Both the position numbers and the translations under genes were made by a program. From Ignavibacteriaceae bacterium (GTDB lineage Bacteria > Bacteroidota > Ignavibacteria > Ignavibacteriales > Ignavibacteriaceae): DNA of 8,456 bases. The notes under the pieces were generated by a model. The model was not told where the DNA came from. It searched no databases and was given only the letters and a program-made list of their open reading frames with translations. Positions 1 through 5,707 of this stretch are shown here, in pieces. The stretch's first letter is position 1. Each line of letters begins with the position of its first letter. Location: assembly GCA_025449775.1 (NCBI GenBank), contig JANWIS010000207.1, positions 1 to 8,456 on the forward strand, written 5' to 3'.

Positions 1-154
1 CATGATTAAAAACAGTATTTCACCGATTAGTTTTGAACGTAATAATATTGTTACAATGATAATTAATGAAAGGAAAATAAGATTAGTAGATGAAATGGAA
101 AAACAGGCAATCGATGAAGCGAAGAAAAACGGACAGGTTGAAGTATATAAATGA
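1..154 (+). CDS. C-terminal end of a probable periplasmic folding protein (partial, 5' end outside the window)
   Basis: An open frame enters from the left edge (codons in phase with position 2) and ends at TGA 152-154, giving at least 50 residues. The tail is charged and probably helical, with a segment INERKIRLVDEMEKQAIDEA and a final VEVYK. From memory, the protein encoded just upstream of surA in many Bacteroidota ends this way: an hhhNxRKhxLhxxhE pattern, then a short acidic helix and a terminal I/V-Y. That neighbour is a periplasmic parvulin-like or chaperone-like protein. The position, 160 bases before a SurA gene on the same strand, agrees. No catalytic domain is visible, so the function is inferred from the tail and the neighbourhood. 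The ATG at position 2 is more likely an internal methionine than a start, because the family is much longer. Confidence 0.5.
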   Translation, partial: MIKNSISPISFERNNIVTMIINERKIRLVDEMEKQAIDEAKKNGQVEVYK

Positions 155-185
155 TGGACGACACTTATTCATTACACAAACGTCA

Positions 186-196
186 TCCCGAAGGGA
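186..196. repeat. Short inverted repeat TCCC-GAA-GGGA in a possible dispersed intergenic repeat
   Basis: In the 160-bp gap between the truncated first gene and surA, the stretch GTCATCCCGAAGGGAAC contains a perfect small hairpin: TCCC at 186-189, loop GAA, GGGA at 193-196. It is much more GC-rich than the AT-rich spacer around it. From memory, GTCATCCCGAAGGGA-like sequence recurs between genes in several Bacteroidota genomes, so this may be one half or a remnant of a REP-like element. Only one copy is in this window, so the repeat status is inferred. Confidence 0.3.
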
Positions 197-314
197 ACTT
201 GTGAGTTAAGCACATTTTTGAAATGGCTTCTACCAGGATAATCATATATAGAATATTCAATTATATAATACCGTTAAATCTATTAACTTTACGCCCCGTC
301 GATTCTTATATAAA

Positions 315-1667
315 ATGATATTGAAAAGGCACATACTATTTTTATTTGTTTTTAATATTTCACTTGCAACCGTTTCCAATTCACAGGAAATTGTTGACCA
401 GGTCATGGGAGTGGTGGGTTCTAAAATCATTCTCAAGTCAGATATTGAAAAGCAATACATTCAATTCATGGCCCAGGCCGGAGGTGAAGCAGAGGAATCG
501 AAATGTGTAATTTTTGATCAGATCATTTTACAAAAACTTTTATTAAACCAGGCCGAAATAGACAGCGTAACCGTCTCTGATGCTCAGATTGAAAGTGAAC
601 TCGACAGAAGAATGAGATTCTACATCCAGCAGATCGGATCTGAAAAAAAACTGGAGGAATATTTTCATACCACTATCCGTGAGTTAAAAGATGAATTCAG
701 GGATGTGATCAAGGATCAGCTCGTAGTTCAGACGATGCAATCAAAAATCACCAAGGATATTACTGCTAGTCCGAGCGATGTTCGTGCCTATTTCGAAAGC
801 ATTCCTCCTGACAGTGTTCCTTACATGGATGCAGAACTTGAGATTGCCCAGATTGTTCGCAAGCCAGCTGTGAGCAACGAAGAAAAGCAGGCAGTTCGTC
901 AGCAGTTGGAAGAATACAGGCGTAAGATCGAATCGAATGAAGCTGATTTTGCCGTATATGCAGCTCTGTATTCGGAGGATCCTGTATCTGCAAAAAAGGG
1001 TGGTGATTTAGGATTTTTCTCGAGAGGAACAATGGTTCCTGAATTTGAATCGGCCGCTTTCAGTCTTAAACCCGGACAACTTTCTCCGATCGTTGAAACT
1101 AAGTTTGGATTTCATCTTCTTCAATTAATTGAAAGAAGGGGAGAGCAGATTAATGTCAGGCATATTCTCCTTCAGACCAAAACTGATGAAGCAGGCATCA
1201 TGAAATGTTATTATTTTCTTGACAGTCTTGAGAAGCAGATTAATTCAGGTTCCATTTCATTTGACGATGCGGCAGCTAAATTTTCTGACGATGAGGAAAC
1301 GAAGAATAACGGTGGTTTAATGATTAACCCCGAAACGAATACTACCAAACTATCTCCTGATAAAATCGATAGAGTATTGTTTTTCCAGGTCGATACCATG
1401 GCATTGAACAGAACATCGGCTCCCCTTATGATGATGACACCGGAAGGAAAATCGGCTTATCGGATTGTTAAAGTTAAGACACGTACACAACCACATAAGG
1501 CAAATCTGAAAGACGATTATCAGAAAATTCAGGAAGTTGCTCAAATGGAAAAACAAAATAAGACACTCAGCGACTGGGTAAAGAAAAAACAACAATTAAC
1601 CTACATTAGTATTAACCAGGAATATGCAGATTGTGAAATATTAAAACATTGGTCGAAGAATAATTAA
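315..1667 (+). CDS. surA: SurA-like periplasmic peptidyl-prolyl cis-trans isomerase / outer-membrane protein chaperone
   Basis: The 450-residue product should bind unfolded outer-membrane proteins in the periplasm and help deliver them to the assembly machinery. An N-terminal signal peptide (about residues 1-23, hydrophobic ILFLFVFNISLA, cleavage near SNSQ) leads into a SurA-type N domain that begins with VDQVMGVVGSKIILKSDIE (27-45). Two parvulin (PpiC) domains follow. The first, about 174-273, has GGDLGFF (229-235), MVPEFESAAFSLKPGQ (240-255) and FGFH (264-267). The second, about 279-388, begins with VRHILL (281-286) and has GGLM (333-336). A charged tail returns to the chaperone core, as in SurA. 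The length is normal for the family. The first domain has Gln179 where active parvulins have the first histidine. The second keeps His283 but has Arg383 in place of the second, so neither site looks fully intact and the chaperone role probably dominates. ATG 315 is chosen because it gives the signal peptide directly. The moxR gene follows on the same strand 100 bases later. Confidence 0.93.
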   Translation: MILKRHILFLFVFNISLATVSNSQEIVDQVMGVVGSKIILKSDIEKQYIQFMAQAGGEAEESKCVIFDQIILQKLLLNQAEIDSVTVSDAQIESELDRRMRFYIQQIGSEKKLEEYFHTTIRELKDEFRDVIKDQLVVQTMQSKITKDITASPSDVRAYFESIPPDSVPYMDAELEIAQIVRKPAVSNEEKQAVRQQLEEYRRKIESNEADFAVYAALYSEDPVSAKKGGDLGFFSRGTMVPEFESAAFSLKPGQLSPIVETKFGFHLLQLIERRGEQINVRHILLQTKTDEAGIMKCYYFLDSLEKQINSGSISFDDAAAKFSDDEETKNNGGLMINPETNTTKLSPDKIDRVLFFQVDTMALNRTSAPLMMMTPEGKSAYRIVKVKTRTQPHKANLKDDYQKIQEVAQMEKQNKTLSDWVKKKQQLTYISINQEYADCEILKHWSKNN

Positions 1668-1707
1668 AAGTCAAAAGGCAAAAGTCAAAAGTCAAGAGTA
1701 AAAAGTG
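1666..1707 (+). repeat. Heptanucleotide tandem repeat, unit AAAAGTC, six copies
   Basis: Six 7-nt units run back to back: AAAAGTC, AAAAGGC, AAAAGTC, AAAAGTC, AAGAGTA, AAAAGTG. Three are exact and three have one or two changes. The first unit overlaps the last two bases of the surA stop codon, so the array begins exactly where coding ends. This resembles the short tandemly repeated heptamers (STRR) best known from filamentous cyanobacteria. Its role is unknown. Confidence 0.8.
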
Positions 1708-1718
1708 AAATGTGATCA

Positions 1719-1760
1719 ATCGTTCATCGTTCAACTAACAACTAACAACAACCAACTAAC
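1719..1760 (+). repeat. Heptanucleotide tandem repeats ATCGTTC (x2) and AACTAAC (x4) just before moxR
   Basis: Two exact copies of ATCGTTC (1719-1732) are followed with no gap by AACTAAC, AACTAAC, AACAACC, AACTAAC (1733-1760). The unit length is again 7, though the sequence is unrelated to the AAAAGTC block 11 bases upstream. The last unit ends 7 bases before the moxR ATG, so the array would lie in the 5' leader if moxR is transcribed from upstream. The top strand of the last block has no G, which would keep an mRNA leader unstructured. Confidence 0.75.
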
Positions 1761-1767
1761 AAAATAT

Positions 1768-2736
1768 ATGTCAATTCAATATTCATCCGATGTAGAAGCA
1801 GTACAGGATCTGGTAAGTAAATACAAAAAATTGCGCGCGGAAATCGGTAAAGTCATCATCGGGCAGGACGAAGTAGTTCGTGATGTACTTATTTCAATTT
1901 TCAGTCGCGGACATTGTTTACTTGTAGGTGTACCCGGACTTGCAAAAACGCTTTTAGTAAATACAATTGCTCAAACCTTGGGATTAACGTATAACCGGAT
2001 TCAGTTCACACCTGACCTGATGCCATCGGATATTATAGGAACAGAAATTCTTGATGAGTCGAGACAATTCCGTTTTATTAAAGGTCCGCTCTTCGCAAAT
2101 ATTATTCTTGCCGATGAGATTAACCGGACTCCCCCTAAAACCCAGAGCGCACTTCTCGAAGCCATGCAGGAATATGCAGTAACTGCAGCGGGAAAGCGTT
2201 ACGAACTTGATCTTCCTTTTTTTGTACTTGCGACTCAAAACCCGATTGAACAGGAGGGAACCTATCCACTACCTGAAGCGCAACTCGACCGGTTTATGTT
2301 CAATGTATTTCTTACATACCCGCAGTTCGACCAGGAAGTACTGGTTGTAAAGAATACAACTTCCGATTATAAACCCAAACTAGAAAAGGTAATCAGCGCG
2401 GCGGAAATTCTGTACTTCCAGGATCTCATCCGCAGAATCCCGATTCCTGATAATGTATTGCAGTATGCTGTTAACCTTGCATCGAAAACTCGTCCTGCAA
2501 CTGCTGCTGCTACCAAGGATGTAAATTCATACTTATCGTGGGGAGCAGGACCTCGTGCTTCGCAGTACCTTGTTGTTGGCGCGAAATGTCATGCCGCACT
2601 CCATGGAAAATTCTCTCCGGATATTGAAGACGTAAAGACTGTAGCAATGCCAATCCTTCGTCATCGTTTGGTTAGAAATTATCGTGCTGAAGCAGATGGA
2701 ATTTCAATTGAGAAAATTGTAAATGATTTAGTATAA
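1768..2736 (+). CDS. MoxR-family AAA+ ATPase
   Basis: This is a 322-residue cytoplasmic AAA+ ATPase of the MoxR/RavA class. These proteins act as chaperone-like remodellers, often helping to mature or insert cofactors into partner proteins with von Willebrand A domains. The visible motifs are Walker A GVPGLAKT (54-61), Walker B IILADEINR (112-120), sensor 1 ATQNP (155-159), the arginine-finger region PEAQLDRF (169-176) and sensor 2 GPRASQYL (261-268). The C-terminal lid helices end in RHRLVRNYRAEADG. Length and motifs are complete for the family. The open frame extends upstream to a GTG at 1705, but those 21 extra codons come from the heptamer repeat and are low-complexity (TTNNNQLTK). The conserved start MSIQYSSDVEAVQDL at ATG 1768 is therefore preferred. 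It follows surA on the same strand. The DUF58 and VWA (Bat) genes that often accompany moxR are absent downstream, where a convergent gene begins. Confidence 0.93.
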   Translation: MSIQYSSDVEAVQDLVSKYKKLRAEIGKVIIGQDEVVRDVLISIFSRGHCLLVGVPGLAKTLLVNTIAQTLGLTYNRIQFTPDLMPSDIIGTEILDESRQFRFIKGPLFANIILADEINRTPPKTQSALLEAMQEYAVTAAGKRYELDLPFFVLATQNPIEQEGTYPLPEAQLDRFMFNVFLTYPQFDQEVLVVKNTTSDYKPKLEKVISAAEILYFQDLIRRIPIPDNVLQYAVNLASKTRPATAAATKDVNSYLSWGAGPRASQYLVVGAKCHAALHGKFSPDIEDVKTVAMPILRHRLVRNYRAEADGISIEKIVNDLV

Positions 2737-2797
2737 AAGTATTGATTGTCATTACATATATTTTTCGGTAACAGTTTTAAAAAATTTCTTCTCAGTT

Positions 2798-3352
2798 CTA
2801 AATATCTTCAATAGGTTTAAAACCTATTTTTTTTCTTGGTTTTTCCGGAGAACTTAAAAGTTGTTTTAGTACGACGAAGATTGCCTGAATAGCTTCATCA
2901 TGTTTATCTGAATTTTTTTCCTGCAACTGAATCTTTTTTTCCAATAATTCAAGTTTTGGTAATATATCTTTTTGTGAAATTAGAATTTCTCGAATTCGTG
3001 TAAAAATCCGAATTATCTGAATGTTTACTTCTATTGCGGTTTCGCTTTTAAGTACACTTGAAAGCATTGCTACACCTTGTTCAGTAAAAACAAAAGGTAA
3101 TTTTCTTAAGCCCATATTTATTCTATTGGAAGTCACAAATTGTGACTTCCAATTTTCCATTTCTATCTCATTCATCTGGAACATAAAATCAGATGGGAAA
3201 CGCTTAATGTTTCGTTTTACAGCCTGATTTAATACCTTAGTTTCTACTCCATACATTTCTGCTAAATCCCTATCAAGTATTACTTTTTTACCTCGTAGTG
3301 AATATATTTTATTGATGTCAAAATCATCATTAATTGCAATAAGTTTTTTCAT
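2798..3352 (-). CDS. ORF6N-domain protein (phage/KilA-N-related DNA-binding family)
   Basis: This 184-residue protein has an ORF6N domain at about residues 12-118. The core reads YSLRGKKVILDRDLAEMYGV (17-36), VLNQAVKRNIKRFPSDFMFQ (40-59), then KSQFVTS (69-75) and LPFVFTEQGVAMLSSVL (85-101). The domain is known from phage and poxvirus-related proteins and is predicted to bind DNA. Chromosomal copies are common in Bacteroidota and their role is mostly unknown. A charged helical, probably coiled-coil segment (about 124-166) follows, and the protein ends in a basic KPRKKIGFKP tail (171-180), which I recall as typical of complete members, so it looks full length. It converges on moxR and lies 167 bases beyond mutS2 on the same strand. 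No integrase, phage structural gene or partner toxin is near, so it reads as a lone accessory gene. ATG 3352 is the first methionine and gives a normal N terminus. The codons for residues 67-75 form a long palindrome. Confidence 0.88.
   Translation of the reverse strand: MKKLIAINDDFDINKIYSLRGKKVILDRDLAEMYGVETKVLNQAVKRNIKRFPSDFMFQMNEIEMENWKSQFVTSNRINMGLRKLPFVFTEQGVAMLSSVLKSETAIEVNIQIIRIFTRIREILISQKDILPKLELLEKKIQLQEKNSDKHDEAIQAIFVVLKQLLSSPEKPRKKIGFKPIEDI
2810..2834 (+). terminator. Rho-independent-type terminator for moxR, inside the 3' end of the convergent gene
   Basis: AATAGGTTT (2810-2818) and AAACCTATT (2820-2828) are perfect inverted copies around one base. In RNA the innermost pairs would open to form the loop. 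The right arm runs into eight consecutive T residues (2827-2834), giving the hairpin and U-tract of an intrinsic terminator on the + strand, 73 bases after the moxR stop. The stem has only two G-C pairs per arm, so it may be weak. The same bases encode the end of the ORF6N protein on the other strand (KKIGFKPIED), so the signal is shared with coding sequence. Confidence 0.5.
3125..3153. repeat. Near-perfect 29-bp palindrome inside the ORF6N gene
   Basis: The left arm ATTGGAAGTCACAA (3125-3138) and right arm TTGTGACTTCCAAT (3140-3153) are exact reverse complements around a single A at 3139, with no mismatch in 14 pairs. On the - strand these bases encode W68-K-S-Q-F-V-T-S-N76, the conserved centre of the ORF6N domain. 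The symmetry could be a by-product of codons for the KSQFVTS motif, or a real operator or hairpin site. No T-tract follows, so it is not a terminator. Confidence 0.85.
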
Positions 3353-3519
3353 TAATTTATTTTGAATCGAAATTCAGGGTATTGTTTTGTAAAGATTAAA
3401 AAAGGTTTGGATAGTAACATTATTAAAACTCAGTTTCCTGAATTTAAAATACTTATTATTTTAGAAAAAAAGTTGAAGTTAAATTGATGATTTATAAACA
3501 TTAAAATTTACAGATTCAT

Positions 3520-5598
3520 TTAATCAGCCAACTCCAGATTTTCTATAGCTACTTTTGCTTTAATGTTTCCGAAGTTTACATAAACTAGATTCTTCTTTAT
3601 TTCTTCTACAACTCCCACTTGTTTACTCTTGAGCATTTTTACTCTTGAGCCAACCTGAATTTCATTTTTTAATTTTTCTATCAGTAGCTGTTTTTTAACA
3701 GCGAGTTTTTTTGGAGAATTTTCTACCGCCCTTTTTTTCTTGTCGGCTGTCATGGCCCCAACGAATTTTTTAATTACTGCTTTTTTGTCCTTCGATTTTT
3801 CCCATTCCTCTGACAACGAATTGTATTTCCTGCCTGATTCGGCTAGTTTAATAAGTACTTCCTTTTTTTCCTTTTCACGTTCAATTTTTTCTTCCAGTTT
3901 TTCTGAGAGATGTGAGAATCGTCCTCCGGCTTCTTCAGCTTTTACCTGCTTTGCTTTTAATTCGCGCACGTCTTCTTCAATTTTATTCTTCTGCTGATGA
4001 AGCGAGGCCAGCATGTTATTCAGGTTGAGCTTTTCTTTTTGTACTTTTTTCTTAGCACGATCAAGCACATGTTTAGGCAAGCCGATTTTTTCAGCGACCT
4101 CGAATGTATAAGAACTTCCCGGCTGACCCATGACGAGCTGGTATTTGGGCAGTAAAGTTTCGGGATCAAATAGCATGGAACCATTGATAACACCATCGAG
4201 CTGATCAGCCAATAGTTTTATATTAGTATAATGAGTGGTAAAAACTCCAAAGGCTTTTCTCTTGTTTAATTCTTCAAGAACTACTTCTGCTATTGCACCA
4301 CCCAGTTCAGGGTCGGTACCAGTTCCGAATTCATCAATTAGAATCAGTGACCGGTTATTGGCAGTTTCGAGAAACATTTTCATGCTGAGAAGACGTGAGC
4401 TGTATGTGCTTAACGCATATTCGATCGACTGGCTGTCGCCGATATCTGCAAGAAAATGATTGAAGAAACACATCTGTGACTTTTCTCCTGCTGAAACCAG
4501 CATTCCGCTTTGCAACATAAGCTGAAGGAGACCTGCTGTTTTTAACGTAATTGATTTTCCACCTGCATTAGGTCCGCTGATAATGAGTATTCTTTTCTCC
4601 TGGTTAAGATGCAGATTCAGCGGAACAACTTCCTTTGACAGCGATTTGTTTTGTAAATAAAGTAATGGATGAACAGCATTGAACAAATGAATAACACTGT
4701 TTTTATTTATCTGTGGTAAAATACCATTGATGTCAAGAGCGAAAAGCGCTTTGGCCCTGATAAAGTCAAGTTCGCTTAATAACCGGTGGTAAGCAGTAAT
4801 AAGCTGTGAATGAATTCTCAGCATATCGGTCAGCTCTTTCATCAATCTGCGGATTTCATTTTTTTCATCCTGTTCGAGTTCGGCGATCTCATTGTTTAAT
4901 CCGACTAAAATTTCAGGCTCAATAAAAGTGGTTTTTCCACTGTCGCTTTTTCCATGAATCAATCCTCGAAGTTCTCTTTTGTATTCTGAAGGAACTGCCA
5001 GAACCCGACGGTTGTTATAGAAATTCTCTTCATTCTCCCTCAGCCATCCCTTCTTTTTCATTTCCGCAATGAAAGTTCTGAAACGTCGGTCGGCTTCACG
5101 CCTTTTTGATGAAAGTTGCAAACGGATATCGTTTAGTAATTCAGATGCTGTGTTTTTTACCTGCGAATGTGCATCGATGATCTCATCAATCATATCAGCT
5201 ATTTCTGTAGTAATAGAAATTTCATTTGTGAGTAAAATTAAATTTGGATATGAAGACTCTCTTTCTTTCAGGAATTTTAAAACGCTATTTACGGTAATGG
5301 AAGCCGATCTTATAAGGCTGAACTGTGTTTCGCTGAGAACAGAACCGGGTTTGTCAAGTAAAATAGCTTCCGATTCAAAGTCATCAAAAAAAATATCGGG
5401 AAAATATCCCCGGTTTGATAGCGACAAACGAAATTCTTCCGTTTGCTTCAATGCAAGCAGGAGATGATCGCGGTTTAGAATCGGTGATAAATCTTCTGCC
5501 CGCTGGCGCGAAGATTTACAGCGACAGTAAAAAGCAATTTTCTCGCAGATCTTATCGAATTCGAAAATCCTGAATATATCATTACCAATTATTTTCAC
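3520..5598 (-). CDS. mutS2: MutS2-family ATPase lacking the C-terminal Smr nuclease domain
   Basis: The 692-residue product is a MutS2-type ABC-fold ATPase. Known family roles are limiting homologous recombination and, in Bacillus, splitting collided ribosomes. The N-terminal core begins FEFDKICEKIAFYC (12-25). The conserved segment VPSEYKRELRGLIHGKSDSG (202-221) runs into TTFIEP (223-228). The ATPase domain has Walker A GPNAGGKSI (342-350), signature STYSSRL (397-403), Walker B LILIDEFGTGTDP (418-430) and switch histidine THY (455-457). GQPGSSYTFEVAEKIGLP (491-508) is also typical. A long lysine- and glutamate-rich coiled coil (about 515-645) leads to a KOW-like module, VGSRVKMLKSKQVGVVEEI (649-667) onward, and the protein stops there. 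Usual MutS2 is about 780-800 residues with a final Smr domain. Here Smr is absent, and I see no Smr-like coding in the frame continuing past the stop. There is no sign of frameshift. The start codon is GTG (5598-5596). The gene is divergent from the receptor gene, 109 bases away. Confidence 0.93.
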   Translation of the reverse strand: MKIIGNDIFRIFEFDKICEKIAFYCRCKSSRQRAEDLSPILNRDHLLLALKQTEEFRLSLSNRGYFPDIFFDDFESEAILLDKPGSVLSETQFSLIRSASITVNSVLKFLKERESSYPNLILLTNEISITTEIADMIDEIIDAHSQVKNTASELLNDIRLQLSSKRREADRRFRTFIAEMKKKGWLRENEENFYNNRRVLAVPSEYKRELRGLIHGKSDSGKTTFIEPEILVGLNNEIAELEQDEKNEIRRLMKELTDMLRIHSQLITAYHRLLSELDFIRAKALFALDINGILPQINKNSVIHLFNAVHPLLYLQNKSLSKEVVPLNLHLNQEKRILIISGPNAGGKSITLKTAGLLQLMLQSGMLVSAGEKSQMCFFNHFLADIGDSQSIEYALSTYSSRLLSMKMFLETANNRSLILIDEFGTGTDPELGGAIAEVVLEELNKRKAFGVFTTHYTNIKLLADQLDGVINGSMLFDPETLLPKYQLVMGQPGSSYTFEVAEKIGLPKHVLDRAKKKVQKEKLNLNNMLASLHQQKNKIEEDVRELKAKQVKAEEAGGRFSHLSEKLEEKIEREKEKKEVLIKLAESGRKYNSLSEEWEKSKDKKAVIKKFVGAMTADKKKRAVENSPKKLAVKKQLLIEKLKNEIQVGSRVKMLKSKQVGVVEEIKKNLVYVNFGNIKAKVAIENLELAD

Positions 5599-5602
5599 AA
5601 TG

Positions 5603-5610
5603 CAAAGATC
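5603..5610 (-). promoter_or_regulatory. Possible -7 box for mutS2, very close to its GTG start
   Basis: Read on the - strand these bases are GATCTTTG followed by C, one base away from the Bacteroidota -7 consensus TAnnTTTG. The box ends only 4 bases before the GTG start of mutS2. If it is used, transcription would begin at or next to the start codon, giving a leaderless mRNA. No TTTG-like -33 element is visible at the expected distance, so this is a weak call. Confidence 0.25.
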
Positions 5611-5617
5611 TATTATT

Positions 5618-5634
5618 CTGAAATAAAATTTCAG
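5618..5634. promoter_or_regulatory. Operator-like palindrome in the mutS2/receptor divergent spacer
   Basis: CTGAAAT (5618-5624) and ATTTCAG (5628-5634) are exact inverted arms around AAA. The site lies 19 bases upstream of the mutS2 start and about 73 bases upstream of the receptor start, where a dimeric repressor could affect one or both promoters. It has no T-tract suggesting a terminator. The sequence is AT-rich, so a chance palindrome is possible. Confidence 0.35.
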
Positions 5635-5650
5635 GTATTGAATTTTATTT

Positions 5651-5683
5651 TTTGATAATTTAACGAATTATATGCTATTTTAC
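5651..5683 (+). promoter_or_regulatory. Weak Bacteroidota-type promoter candidate for the TonB-dependent receptor
   Basis: TTTG at 5651-5654 fits a -33 element. After a 21-base spacer, TATTTTAC (5676-5683) is a two-mismatch version of the -7 box TAnnTTTG. A start about 5 to 8 bases beyond it would leave a leader of roughly 20 bases before ATG 5708. The spacing is right but the -7 match is poor. Confidence 0.22.
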
Positions 5684-5707
5684 CTGCCGCGATTATCTCC
5701 CAAATAA

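Noticed and set aside
284..291. TAACTTTA as a -7 promoter box for surA
   Set aside because: It has one mismatch at the important final G, and no TTTG -33 element lies at the right distance. This is too weak to list as a feature.
257..460. 67-codon - strand frame across the surA start
   Set aside because: It overlaps the surA signal-peptide region, has no family resemblance and no promoter, and is explained as a chance frame in AT-rich DNA.
1705..1767. Upstream GTG start that would extend MoxR by 21 residues
   Set aside because: The added residues are translated from the heptamer repeat and are low-complexity. The family's normal N terminus begins at ATG 1768.
2798..3352. The ORF6N gene as part of a defence system or prophage
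   Set aside because: No toxin, nuclease, integrase, phage structural or other partner gene is adjacent. Its neighbours are housekeeping or envelope genes, so a system cannot be claimed from this window.
4933..4953. A second Walker A-like match in MutS2 (GKSDSGKT, residues 216-223)
   Set aside because: It aligns with the conserved MutS2 segment SxSGxTxFIEP in the core domain, not with a nucleotide-binding fold. The real P-loop is at 342-350, so the match is a chance resemblance.
5069..5467. 132-codon open frame on the + strand, antisense to mutS2
   Set aside because: It lies wholly within the well-supported mutS2 coding region and the translation has no recognisable domain. The same applies to shorter antisense frames at 766-1032, 1350-1595, 1984-2238, 3740-3997 and 6527-6709.
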